Shown: one piece after another, positions 15,889-23,498 of the stretch
Position numbering within the stretch: position 1 is the first letter of the stretch
How the letters are laid out: every line of letters begins with the position of its first letter
DNA from: Methylobacterium sp. J-078
GTDB lineage: Bacteria; Pseudomonadota; Alphaproteobacteria; Rhizobiales; Beijerinckiaceae
Direction of reading: 5' to 3'
NCBI RefSeq assembly: GCF_022829285.1
Contig: NZ_JAKSYI010000100.1
Coordinates: 10,001-42,764, forward strand
Length of the DNA stretch: 32,764 nt
Translations under genes and position numbers: made by a program
The notes under the pieces: generated by a model
What the model was told of the DNA's origin: nothing
The model's database searches: none
Seen by the model: only the letters and a program-made list of their open reading frames with translations

Positions 15889-16092
15889 ATGAGCAGCACC
15901 ACGGACAAGCTGAAGGGCCTCGCCAACGAGGCCGCCGGCAACGTCAAGCAGGCCGCCGGCAAGGTCACGGGCAACGACAAGCTGGTCGTCGAGGGCAAGG
16001 CCCAGGAACTCAAGGGCGAGGCCCAGCGCACGGTCGGCGAGGCCAAGGACGGCGTGTCCTCCCTGGTCGACAAGGTCACCGGCAAGCGCTGA
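15889..16092 (+). CDS. CsbD family protein
   Basis: A 67-residue canonical CsbD protein: TDKLKGLANEAAGNVKQAAG, KVTGNDKLVVEGKAQELKGE, and AQRTVGEAKDGVSSLVDKV. Hydrophilic, no membrane segment. ATG at 15889 with AAGGAG ten bases upstream. This is the only member of the cluster with textbook length and sequence. Flanked on both sides by strong stem-loops, so it may be a separate transcript. Confidence 0.92.
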   Translation: MSSTTDKLKGLANEAAGNVKQAAGKVTGNDKLVVEGKAQELKGEAQRTVGEAKDGVSSLVDKVTGKR

Positions 16093-16100
16093 CCCGAGAC

Positions 16101-16133
16101 GGCGGGGGAGATCCGACCTCGGATCCCTCCGCC
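16101..16133 (+). terminator. Stem-loop after the CsbD gene
   Basis: GGCGGGGGAGATCCG pairs with CGGATCCCTCCGCC across a short ACCT loop with one bulge and one mismatch, starting 8 bp after the stop codon. Confidence 0.6.
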
Positions 16134-16162
16134 TCCAGCCACCCCAAAATCAGGAGTATCCC

Positions 16163-16600
16163 ATGAATGGAGACCAGTTCCGCGGCGCGACTCGCCATCT
16201 CAAGGGCCGTGCCCAGACCGCTGTCGGCGGCCTCACCGGCGATCCGGCCCGTCAGGTGCGCGGCGCCGTGAACCAGGTGGCCGGCGGCGCCCAGTACGCC
16301 TATGGCCGCACCCGCGACCGGGCCGAGGATCTCATCGACGACGGGCGCGACATCGCCCACGAGGTTCGGGTTCGCGCCGGCACCCTGATCGATGACGGGC
16401 GTCACTTCGTCGACGAGGCCCGCGACCGGGCGGGAAACCTCATCGATGATGGTCGCGATTTCGCCCGCCACGCGGCCAAGCGCGGCACGACCTACGGCCG
16501 CCGGGCCGTTCGCTACGCCGACGACAATCGCACCTCCGCCCTGCTCGGCCTCGCGGCCGTCGCCTTCGCGGTGGGCTGGCTGTCTCGCTCCAAGCGCTAA
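16163..16600 (+). CDS. CsbD-like protein with 18-residue helical repeats and membrane anchor
   Basis: A 145-residue protein. Residues 1-45 are CsbD-like (FRGATRHLKGRAQTAVGGLT). Residues 53-106 are three back-to-back 18-residue units with the core RAxxLIDDGRDxxxEAR. The C-terminus is a membrane anchor (ALLGLAAVAFAVGWLSRS). An 18-residue period equals five turns of an alpha helix, so the acidic LIDDGR faces would line up on one side of a long helix. ATG at 16163 follows CAGGAGTATCCC. The architecture resembles tail-anchored stress proteins such as ElaB/YqjD, though no homology is claimed. It is followed by a 35-aa gene. Confidence 0.85.
   Translation: MNGDQFRGATRHLKGRAQTAVGGLTGDPARQVRGAVNQVAGGAQYAYGRTRDRAEDLIDDGRDIAHEVRVRAGTLIDDGRHFVDEARDRAGNLIDDGRDFARHAAKRGTTYGRRAVRYADDNRTSALLGLAAVAFAVGWLSRSKR
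16319..16480 (+). repeat. Three tandem 54-bp coding repeats (18-aa units)
   Basis: Units begin at residues 53, 71 and 89 of the CsbD-like protein, each with RAxxLIDDGR at the same register. DNA identity between units is partial while the protein core is kept, which points to selection on the repeat. Confidence 0.85.
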
Positions 16601-16624
16601 CCCACCGACCTCGGAGACCATCCC

Positions 16625-16732
16625 ATGATCCGCAAGCTCCTCACCGCCTTCCTGCTCCCGAAGGTCATCGCCTACGTCAGCCGCCGGCTCAGCGGCCGGT
16701 CCGCCGCGCCGCCGAACCGCCGGGGCTACTGA
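16625..16732 (+). CDS. Small basic hydrophobic protein (35 aa)
   Basis: A 35-residue frame with MIRKLLTAFLLPKVIAYVSR followed by a basic, Pro/Arg-rich tail. ATG at 16625 follows CTCGGAGACCATCCC, a spacing and RBS identical in style to its neighbours. It starts 25 bp after the previous stop, in the same direction. The N-terminal amphipathic or membrane-associated helix with basic residues suggests a membrane-associated peptide. I do not recognise a named family. Confidence 0.65.
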   Translation: MIRKLLTAFLLPKVIAYVSRRLSGRSAAPPNRRGY

Positions 16733-16775
16733 CCGTCCGTTCCCGCTTGAGACCGATCCAGGAAACCCCTTCACG

Positions 16776-17216
16776 ATGAAGCTGACCCTCGCCCTCGCCG
16801 CCACCGTCGCCGCGACCCTCGTCGGGATGCCGGCCGAGGCATCCCCGGCGAACTCCGGTCCCGTCCACGCGCTCGTGCGCGGTGACCTGCCGACCGACTA
16901 CGTCCAGTACCGTCGCTTCGGTCATCGGCACGGCTGGCGCGGCGGACGTGGCTATGGCCGGGGTTATGGTCGCGGCTACGGTTACCGCCGCGGGCCCGGC
17001 ATCGGCGCCGCGGTGGGCGCGGGGGTCGCCGGCCTGGCGGCCGGTGCCATCATCGGCGGCGCCATCGCCAACTCGCAGGCGCAGGCCGCGCCGCTGGTCG
17101 TGCAGGGCGGCCCGGGCCCCGAGGCGGTCGCCTACTGCGCCCGTCGCTTCCGGTCCTACGACGCGTCGAGCGGGACTTATCTTGGCAACGACGGCGACCG
17201 CCACGCCTGCCCGTAA
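16776..17216 (+). CDS. BA14K-family secreted protein
   Basis: A 146-residue protein. Signal peptide at 1-22 (LALAATVAATLVGMPAEA). Residues about 48-72 are Gly/Arg/Tyr repeats (GYGRGYGRGYGYRRG). A hydrophobic glycine-rich stretch (VGAGVAGLAAGAIIGGAIAN) follows. The C-terminal BA14K motif reads YCARRFRSYDASSGTYLGND and ends in RHACP. BA14K proteins of Brucella are lectin-like, immunoreactive surface proteins; in this organism the role is unknown. ATG at 16776 is preceded by CAGGAAACCCC. A strong stem-loop follows the stop. Confidence 0.9.
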   Translation: MKLTLALAATVAATLVGMPAEASPANSGPVHALVRGDLPTDYVQYRRFGHRHGWRGGRGYGRGYGRGYGYRRGPGIGAAVGAGVAGLAAGAIIGGAIANSQAQAAPLVVQGGPGPEAVAYCARRFRSYDASSGTYLGNDGDRHACP

Positions 17217-17228
17217 TCACGAGGATCG

Positions 17229-17255
17229 CCCGGCCCGCCATTCAGGCGGGCCGGG
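17229..17255 (+). terminator. 11-bp GC-rich stem-loop terminator after the BA14K gene
   Basis: CCCGGCCCGCC-ATTCA-GGCGGGCCGGG, perfect 11-bp stem with a 5-nt loop, 12 bp after the stop codon. No T-run follows. Confidence 0.7.
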
Positions 17256-17259
17256 TGCG

Positions 17260-17469
17260 ATGACGGCATGGCTCCCGGACGCCTCGCGGACCCGCAAAAT
17301 GTCTCGTGTTCCCGAGACGCTTGCCACCCGCAACAAGGAGGCGGCGGCGATCGACGAGCAGCTGGCCTCGGCCCGGCAGGACCTGAGCACCGCCCAGGCA
17401 AAGCTCGCCGAGGCCCGCCAGCAGCTTGCCAATCCGCCCGCCACGGCACCGAGCCAGCCGGCTCGCTGA
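17260..17469 (+). CDS. Possible small coiled-coil protein (69 aa)
   Basis: An open frame from ATG 17260, or ATG 17299, encodes a heptad-like helix: NKEAAAIDEQLASARQDLST followed by AQAKLAEARQQLANPP and a Pro-rich end. No convincing ribosome-binding site precedes either start, and the first ATG abuts the terminator stem. It may be a real small protein, or the tail of a gene whose 5' part was lost. Low confidence. Confidence 0.35.
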   Translation: MTAWLPDASRTRKMSRVPETLATRNKEAAAIDEQLASARQDLSTAQAKLAEARQQLANPPATAPSQPAR

Positions 17470-17544
17470 GCCGGTGGTGACCCATGCGGGCACCCGCCCG
17501 CACGGGTCGCCCATCCCGGCCCCAACGCACGGAAAGATCGTAGG

Positions 17545-17820
17545 ATGAACATCCGTATCCTCGCCTTCGCGACACTCGCGCTCGCCGCCAGCCTGATCGC
17601 GTCTCGGCCATCCCGGGCGCAGGAGGGCCCCGAGATGGAGGCCATGCGGGCGAATTGCGGGAGCGACTACCTTCGCCTGTGTGCCGGGATGAAGCCGGGC
17701 GGGCCCGAGGTGAAGGCCTGCTTCAAGCGCAATCGACCGAATCTGTCGGAGGGATGCTCGCAGGCCATCGCCGCTTACGAGCGGTCCCGTGCCGGATCGT
17801 CCGGTGAGGCCGACGACTGA
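17545..17820 (+). CDS. Small secreted cysteine-rich repeat protein
   Basis: A 91-residue protein with a signal peptide (IRILAFATLALAASLIASRP, cleaved after SRAQ) and one cysteine-rich repeat of the GLG1-like type: RANCGSDYLRLCAGMKPGGP, then VKACFKRNRPNLSEGCSQAI. Four cysteines are spaced as in rhizobial homologues. Periplasmic. ATG at 17545 with GTAGG upstream. The LysM gene starts 103 bp downstream. Confidence 0.85.
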   Translation: MNIRILAFATLALAASLIASRPSRAQEGPEMEAMRANCGSDYLRLCAGMKPGGPEVKACFKRNRPNLSEGCSQAIAAYERSRAGSSGEADD

Positions 17821-17923
17821 CCGACGCGATCGGGAGCGTCGTCCCGCCGAGACATGGTCGGCCCTGCCCGAGGACTTGGAACCCCCGACATGACTCGCCC
17901 CAGTTGAGGGAAACGAGGACGCT

Positions 17924-19693
17924 ATGCTGACCCGCCTGAGCCGCGCCTTCCTTCGGGTGTTCCCGGCGATCCTCCTCGTTGTCGTGGCGCTGCTCGCCGC
18001 CCTCTTCCGTAGACGTGGCGGTTCCCGAAAGGATGCGAGGACGCTCGCCCCGCTGCCGCTGCCCGCCAGGCACACGACGACACCGGTCCGACACCGCGGG
18101 GCTTCCATTGCGCTCCTTGCCCTCCTCCTCGGGATCGGACTGATCGTGGTCTTGGTCGGCGGCAACGGTGATCTCTGGCGTTTCGGGGCGCCCCCTCCGA
18201 CGTCGGACGGCGAGAGCAGGCAACCGGCGGCGGCCCTGTCACGGCCGGATGTCGACGTCCGCCGAGGAAACGCCTCGGAGGCGGTGGCTCCGGAAGGGTC
18301 GGCGACGGAGGCGAAAACGGGCGAACCAGGCGTGGCGATGGCTCCCGGCGCCTCGGACCCGAGTTCCCCGTCTTTCGACACCGTGCGCGTCGAGCCGAAC
18401 GGGGAACTCGTCGTCGCCGGACGGGCGACGCCGAACGGCACCGTGGAACTCCTGGTCGACGGCAAGCCCACAGCCAGGGCGGTCGCCGATGCGAACGGCC
18501 AGTTCGCCATTGTTCCCCCGGCGCTACCAGCCGGCAGCAGCGAGGTCGGCCTCCGGGTGACCGATGGGAAGGGCGTGGTTCGCCCATCGCGGGACAGTGT
18601 CGCGGTGGCGGTCTCGCCCTCGCACGATGCCAAGCCGTTGGTCGCCCTGACCTCGCCCGACAGGCCGACCGTCGTGCTGTCGCAACCGGGCCCGTCTCGG
18701 ACGGCAACACGCTCGGGTTCCGAGGCCACGTCGCCGCGACGGACGATGACGGGCACCGATCCCCCGGCTCAGCGCGGGCCAGGCGGGGCCCTTCCGGCCG
18801 ACGGCGCCCCGGGCGACATTGCCGCAAACGATGCGGCCCGGACCAGCCGGACCGGGAACGGCGACGGCCCCGACGCGAAGGAATCGGATCGAGGGGCATC
18901 CGACGGGGCCGGGTCCAGCTCTTCGGAGGCGTCGCAGGCCGCGCCGCCGAAACAGGCGGCCGTGGCGGAATCGGCGGAGGCCCCCACCAAGGTCGTCAGC
19001 GTCGATGCGCAGGACGGCGGTCGGCTGTTCGTCAGCGGCCAGGCGCCCGCCGGTGCGACCGTGCGGCTCTATCTCAACGACACCCTGATCGCCCCCGCCA
19101 CGGTCGGCCGCGACGGCACCGTGACCTTCACCATCGGCCGAGGGATCAAGCCGGGGGACTACAAGGTCCGACTCGATCAGGTCGATGCGGCTTCGGGGAA
19201 GGTTCGGAGCCGCGTGGAAGTGCCCTTCTCCGTGCCGGATGGCGCTCGGATCGCTGGGACGAACCGCTCGGTCGCGGCACCATCCGAGCCGGCACCCGAC
19301 AAGGATGGCGGTGGGAAGACGGCGTCGAACGCATCCTCGCCGCCAACGGTCGGGCGACAAGGCGGGAGTAAGGGTGGCTCGGATGCCCCGAAGCATTCTC
19401 GATCAGAGACACCGTCGGCGCCGGCATCCTCGGAAACCGTGCGGGACCCGATCAGGATGGAGCCCGCGCCCGGCACCGTCTACGTACCGGAGGTCAGGAC
19501 CGCCCGGATCGAGCGCGGCGACAGCCTCTGGGCGATCAGCCGGCGGACCTACGGCGAGGGTGACCGGTACACGGCGATCTACGACGCCAACCAGGACCAG
19601 ATCCGCGACCCGGACCTGATCTATCCGGGCCAGGTGTTCGTGCTGCCGAGTGAGGATTCCGTCGATGCCGTGAAGGACGGAAAACGCGGCTGA
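17924..19693 (+). CDS. LysM-domain envelope protein with Ig-like repeats
   Basis: A 589-residue membrane-anchored protein. Two hydrophobic segments near the N-terminus (about residues 12-30, FPAILLVVVALLAALF; and 60-79, ASIALLALLLGIGLIVVLVG). Two Ig-like/carboxypeptidase-regulatory-like units follow, at about 150-225 (LVVAGRATPNGTVELLVDGK) and 345-430 (LFVSGQAPAGATVRLYLNDT), separated by long disordered Ser/Pro/Ala-rich linkers. The C-terminal LysM domain starts near 527 (ARIERGDSLWAISRRTYGEG) and ends in LIYPGQVFVLP. LysM binds peptidoglycan, so the protein probably bridges inner membrane and cell wall. ATG at 17924 follows GAGGACGCT. This architecture is common in Rhizobiales; precise role unknown. 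Confidence 0.88.
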   Translation: MLTRLSRAFLRVFPAILLVVVALLAALFRRRGGSRKDARTLAPLPLPARHTTTPVRHRGASIALLALLLGIGLIVVLVGGNGDLWRFGAPPPTSDGESRQPAAALSRPDVDVRRGNASEAVAPEGSATEAKTGEPGVAMAPGASDPSSPSFDTVRVEPNGELVVAGRATPNGTVELLVDGKPTARAVADANGQFAIVPPALPAGSSEVGLRVTDGKGVVRPSRDSVAVAVSPSHDAKPLVALTSPDRPTVVLSQPGPSRTATRSGSEATSPRRTMTGTDPPAQRGPGGALPADGAPGDIAANDAARTSRTGNGDGPDAKESDRGASDGAGSSSSEASQAAPPKQAAVAESAEAPTKVVSVDAQDGGRLFVSGQAPAGATVRLYLNDTLIAPATVGRDGTVTFTIGRGIKPGDYKVRLDQVDAASGKVRSRVEVPFSVPDGARIAGTNRSVAAPSEPAPDKDGGGKTASNASSPPTVGRQGGSKGGSDAPKHSRSETPSAPASSETVRDPIRMEPAPGTVYVPEVRTARIERGDSLWAISRRTYGEGDRYTAIYDANQDQIRDPDLIYPGQVFVLPSEDSVDAVKDGKRG

Positions 19694-20160
19694 GCAGAAC
19701 GCGGCGATGATCCGGTTCCACCCTGCAAGGATGGCTCCGCCTCGGACCCGATGGTCTTCGGTTCCTGCGCCGATGGGACCATGCGGGAACGGTCTCGCCC
19801 CGAGCATGTTTCCGGTCCATCAGATCAAGCCGAATGCGTTCATGCGTATCATGCCGTCTGTCCTGTCTGATATTTCAGGACGCGTGCATTCGAGTCTTTC
19901 CGGTACAGGACGAACCCGTCGCAGTCAGTTCGGTGATGCTCGCCGTCAATACAAACCCGCCGTCTACCCAATAGCACAAAGCGACACCTGGTATGGTACG
20001 ACCGCGATATCGAGCGTATTTGCGCCGGCTATAGGCTAACACGCCGACCTCGGCGGCAACGGCGACTGGCCCTGTGGCGTGCTGTACCATCGCCGCTGCC
20101 GGAACGGTCGAGCGGGCGGGGTTGTTTCAAGCCCACGTCCCGAACGACAGGAGTTATCGA
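19694..20160. other. 467-bp interval without a supportable gene
   Basis: Open frames here are short, start without ribosome-binding sites and have no coding-like composition. The part from about 19860 to 20040 is noticeably richer in A and T than its surroundings. Nothing recognisable as RNA or mobile DNA. Confidence 0.6.
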
Positions 20161-20292
20161 AGGCGCAAACTCGCACGTGCCTCCACGGCGCTGCTCGGGC
20201 GCGGCCTGCTGGCATTGGCACCCGCCGAGGCTCGCGGCTGGGGCGGCGGCTACGGCTACGCACCGGTTTATGGCTACGGGTACGGAGACTGA
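20161..20292 (+). pseudogene. Small Gly/Tyr-rich secreted peptide gene with lost start codon
   Basis: Reading from 20161 gives RKLARASTALLGRGLLALAP, then AEARGWGGGYGYAPVYGYGYGD and a stop at 20290-20292. This looks like a short signal peptide followed by a glycine/tyrosine tail. The position expected for ATG, seven bases after GGAG (20151-20154), is AGG, and the hydrophobic core contains an arginine. No other start fits the frame except a much longer one without a signal peptide. I read it as a recently inactivated gene; a non-standard start is the alternative. Confidence 0.5.
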
Positions 20293-20406
20293 TCGAGCCG
20301 GTCCGGCGTCTCGCCGCTCACGGGGAGGTTCGCAGCACAACTTGGGTGCGCCCGGAGTAATCGTAGCGCACCGGCCTTTTGAAGACAGACCCGGGGGAGT
20401 ATGGCC

Positions 20407-21747
20407 TCAAGCCGGTAGGGTCACCTCGGTCCGCAGGCCGCCGCCGGCCCGATTGACCAACGCCACGTCGCCACCATGAGCGCGGACCGCCGACCGCGCG
20501 ATGGCTAGGCCGAGACCGGTCCCGCCCGTGTCCGCGTTGCGCGAACCCTCCAGCCGCGCGAAGGGCGCGAACATCTCCTCGATCCTGTCGGGCGGAATGC
20601 CCGGTCCGTCGTCGTCGACGAGGATCCGGATATGTTCGTCGGCCCGTTCAAGGGTGATCCGCGCCCTGTCGCCGTAACGGACGGCGTTCTCGACGAGGTT
20701 GTCGAGGGCCCGACGCAGCGCCACCCGCCGACCGTGGAACGGGAGGCCGGCCGGCGACGCGACGGAGACGTCCCGCCCCAGAACCAGATGATCGTCCACG
20801 AGGGCCCGGACCATCTCGGCGAGGTCCAGCGGGCCGCTGTCCTGGGCGAGCGCATCGTCCCGGGCGAAAGCCAGCGTCGCGTCGACCATCCGCCTCATGT
20901 CCGAGATCGTGCGCACCATCGCGCTTCGCAATTCGTCGTCCTCGACCATCTCGGCCCGGAGCCAGAGCGACGCGATGGGGGTGCGCAGGTCGTGGCTGAT
21001 GGCGGCCAGCATCCGGGTGCGGTCGGCGACGAAGGCCCCCGAGCGCTCCTGCATCAGGTTGAACGCCGCCGTCATGGTCCGCAACTCACGCGGGCCGCGC
21101 TCCGGCAGCGGCTCGAACGCGGCGCCCCGACCGGCCATCTCCGCGGCCCTGGCGAGGTCCGCCACCGGACCGACGATCCCGCGCCTCGCGACGGCGACGA
21201 CCGCGAGCACGGCGAACACGCTCGCCAGGACCTGGATGAGCGCGATGCGCATCCAAGGCGGTGTCCGCAGCGAGAGCGGGGCCTCGGCGTTGAGCCAGCG
21301 CCCGTCGTCGAGCCGGACGGAGACCCGCAGGGCCTGTGTTTTGTCCGAGAGACGGCCCGGGGGCGCATCCTCCGCGACGTCCCGCTCCACCAGGGCGATC
21401 CGCGCCTGGCTCGCATCGTCCTTCATGCGACGGTCGATCCGCCGCGCGAGTCGCGCCTCGTCGATGCCCATCGCGCCCTCGGGCACGAGGCTGCCGGCGT
21501 CGATGGTGAAGCGGTGGCGCGGGGAGCCGTAGGCCGCGACCACGCCCGGGACGGTCTCGGGCGGGACGGTGTCGAGCAGGCGTACCAGCGTGGCGATGCG
21601 GTCGACCACCTGGGTCCGGGCCGCCGCGCGACCGACCCGCGAGGATTCGTGCGCGAACATCGCGAAGGCCACCGCCTGGGCGCCCACCACCGCGAGCACG
21701 AGCAGGAGCGCCAACCGGCCGCCGAGCGAATGCTGCATCAGCCTCAA
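20407..21747 (-). CDS. Sensor histidine kinase (EnvZ-like layout)
   Basis: A 446-residue inner-membrane kinase. TM1 at about 11-32, a periplasmic sensor loop at about 33-165, TM2 at about 166-188, then a HAMP domain (VGPVADLARAAEMAGRGAAF). The dimerisation box AAISHDLRTPIASLWLRAEM contains the phosphorylated His252. The ATP-binding domain has the N box (LRRALDNLVENAVRYG), G1 (LVDDDGPGIPPDRIEEMF) and G2 (GGTGLGLAIA). The likely start is a TTG at 21745-21747 overlapping the regulator's stop (TTGA) with GAGG eight bases upstream; ATG at 21738 is the alternative. Co-transcribed with the OmpR-type regulator. Signal unknown. Confidence 0.93.
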   Translation of the reverse strand: MRLMQHSLGGRLALLLVLAVVGAQAVAFAMFAHESSRVGRAAARTQVVDRIATLVRLLDTVPPETVPGVVAAYGSPRHRFTIDAGSLVPEGAMGIDEARLARRIDRRMKDDASQARIALVERDVAEDAPPGRLSDKTQALRVSVRLDDGRWLNAEAPLSLRTPPWMRIALIQVLASVFAVLAVVAVARRGIVGPVADLARAAEMAGRGAAFEPLPERGPRELRTMTAAFNLMQERSGAFVADRTRMLAAISHDLRTPIASLWLRAEMVEDDELRSAMVRTISDMRRMVDATLAFARDDALAQDSGPLDLAEMVRALVDDHLVLGRDVSVASPAGLPFHGRRVALRRALDNLVENAVRYGDRARITLERADEHIRILVDDDGPGIPPDRIEEMFAPFARLEGSRNADTGGTGLGLAIARSAVRAHGGDVALVNRAGGGLRTEVTLPA

Positions 21748-22463
21748 CGGACAGTCCTCACCTCGGCCGCCAGGACGTAGCCGCCGCCCCAGACGGTCTT
21801 GAGGAGCCCCGGATTGGCCGGGTCGCGCTCCAGTTTGCGCCGGAGGCGGCTGACCTGATTGTCGATGCTACGGTCGAACGCGTCTCCGGTGCGGCCACTC
21901 GTCAGGTCGAGGAGCTGGTCACGGGAGAGCACCACCTTCGGATACCGGGCCAGCGCGGACAGCAGCCGGAACTCAGCCGTGCTCAGTGCCACCGGGGTGC
22001 CGGCGTCGTCGACGAGCTCGCGCCGGTCGGTGTCCAGCGTCCAGCGGTCGAACGCCAGCCTGCGCCCGTCGGCCTCGTCCCGGGTGCGGGGAAGCGCGCG
22101 CGTGCGCCGAAGGAGGTTCTTGATGCGGGCGAGGAGCTCGCGCGGCTCGAACGGCTTCGTGACGTAGTCGTCGGCCCCGATCTCGAGTCCGACGATCCGG
22201 TCGGTCCCCTCCGCCAGGGCGGTGAGGAGGATCACGGGGGTGTCGTAGGCCTCCCGGATATGGCGGCAGAGCGAGAGCCCGTCCTCCCCCGGCATCATCA
22301 CGTCGAGGAGCACGAGGTCGATGACGCTTCCCGCCAGGAAGACCCGAGCGGCCGCCGCGTCGGCCGCGACGGTGACCCGGAACGCGTGGCGCTTCAGGTA
22401 CGCCGCGAGCGGATCGCGGATGTCGCGATGGTCGTCCACCACGAGGATATGTGCGTCGTCCAT
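21744..22463 (-). CDS. OmpR-family response regulator
   Basis: A 239-residue regulator. The receiver domain (1-120) has Asp10/Asp11, phospho-acceptor Asp54 in LVLLDVMMPGEDGLSL, the threonine in PVILLTALAEG and the lysine in DDYVTKPFEPRELLARI. The winged-helix DNA-binding domain is at about 140-235 (LSTAEFRLLSALARYPKVVL, then NQVSRLRRKLERDP and VWGGGYVL). ATG at 22463 is clear. It is first in a two-gene operon with the kinase. Divergent from the GCG_CRPN gene at 22653; the 189-bp gap is a candidate target site. Confidence 0.95.
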   Translation of the reverse strand: MDDAHILVVDDHRDIRDPLAAYLKRHAFRVTVAADAAAARVFLAGSVIDLVLLDVMMPGEDGLSLCRHIREAYDTPVILLTALAEGTDRIVGLEIGADDYVTKPFEPRELLARIKNLLRRTRALPRTRDEADGRRLAFDRWTLDTDRRELVDDAGTPVALSTAEFRLLSALARYPKVVLSRDQLLDLTSGRTGDAFDRSIDNQVSRLRRKLERDPANPGLLKTVWGGGYVLAAEVRTVR

Positions 22464-22652
22464 GTCCCATGCCTTTCGTCCCGGACCTTAACGCGCGGCG
22501 GCGTCCGTCTCCCGAGGGAGTCTGTCGCAAGATGTATCGGGCCCTCCGGACCGGCGACGGATCGCGACGAAAACGGGGTTTCCCGGCAAATCCCTGCGAC
22601 AGGCCGGCGGCAGGATGGCGTCAGTTGCAACCACGCATCGGGAGACGAGACG

Positions 22653-22982
22653 ATGACGAAGGAAGCGGTACGCGCGCCGACCCTGATGAGGCGGCTCCTG
22701 CCCGCGGCCCTGCTGGCGGCCGGTCTGGCGGCGCCGCTGGCCACCGCCGGCACGGCCGAAGCACGGGACGGCTGCGGGCTCGGGTTCCACCGCGGGTTCT
22801 ACGGCTTCTGCCGGCCCAACCTCGGACCGAGAGTATTCTACCGGCCCTACGCCTATCGGCCCGCGTTCTATGGTCCGCGGCGGTTCGGCTGGGGCGGACC
22901 GCGCTGGCACCGCTGGGGCGGGGGCTACGGCCGCGTCGGCTGGCATGGGGGCTGGCACCGCGGCTGGCATCGGCATTGGTGA
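22653..22982 (+). CDS. GCG_CRPN-type secreted protein
   Basis: A 109-residue protein with an N-terminal signal peptide (LLPAALLAAGLAAPLATAG). The family prefix GCGLGFHRGFYGFCRPN is followed by low-complexity aromatic/Gly/Arg/His repeats (YRPYAYRPAFYGP, then WHGGWHRGWHRHW). Such proteins are frequent in Methylobacterium and have no known role; the His/Trp-rich tail could bind metals or the cell surface. ATG at 22653 has GGAGACGAG upstream. It is the intact paralogue of the fragment at 11220-11459. Followed by an EF-hand protein after 34 bp, so probably co-transcribed. Confidence 0.85.
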   Translation: MTKEAVRAPTLMRRLLPAALLAAGLAAPLATAGTAEARDGCGLGFHRGFYGFCRPNLGPRVFYRPYAYRPAFYGPRRFGWGGPRWHRWGGGYGRVGWHGGWHRGWHRHW

Positions 22983-23016
22983 TCCTGGTCGATCCGGCGA
23001 CGCGAGAGGTGCGATC

Positions 23017-23412
23017 ATGACGAAGGCTATCGCCTGCTTTGCCCTGGCTACGATCCTGGCGGGGTCTGCCGCCTCCGCCCAGACGCCCCAGGGCTCCGAT
23101 CCGACAAGGCGTGCGGAGGGCGTCGGCCTCGACCTCGCCACGTTCCTCGCGCGGAACCGCAACCGGATCATGCGAGCCGACGCCGACCGTGACGGGCGCG
23201 TCAGCCGGGCGGAATGGGCGGCCTGGTGGGATGCCCATCCCGGCAAGGGGCCCTACGACCCGGCAGGGCGGTTTCGGGCCATCGACGCGGACGGCGACGG
23301 CTTCCTCACCGCGGAGGAGATCGACGCAACGTCCACCAAGCGCTTCGCGCGCCTCGACGCCGACCACGACGGTCGCGTCGTCCGCGCGGAGCGGCCCTGC
23401 CGCGCCAAGTGA
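23017..23412 (+). CDS. Secreted EF-hand protein (three calcium-binding loops)
   Basis: A 131-residue protein with a signal peptide (IACFALATILAGSAASA). Three canonical 12-residue EF loops are seen: DADRDGRVSRAE (55-66), DADGDGFLTAEE (90-101) and DADHDGRVVRAE (114-125). All have Asp at positions 1, 3 and 5, Gly at 6 and Glu at 12. It should bind calcium, or lanthanide-like ions, in the periplasm. ATG at 23017 has GAGAGG upstream. Probably co-transcribed with the preceding GCG_CRPN gene. Confidence 0.9.
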   Translation: MTKAIACFALATILAGSAASAQTPQGSDPTRRAEGVGLDLATFLARNRNRIMRADADRDGRVSRAEWAAWWDAHPGKGPYDPAGRFRAIDADGDGFLTAEEIDATSTKRFARLDADHDGRVVRAERPCRAK

Positions 23413-23498
23413 ACCGAATGCCCGGGCTCGGGGTTCGGAAATCGGTCTTTCCCAGGGCACGGCCGATCTGCCGTGCCCGCCACAACGAAGGAATCAGG

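Noticed and set aside
20079..20360. 93-aa plus-strand frame
   Set aside because: Arg-rich alternate frame over the Gly/Tyr peptide pseudogene; no ribosome-binding site.
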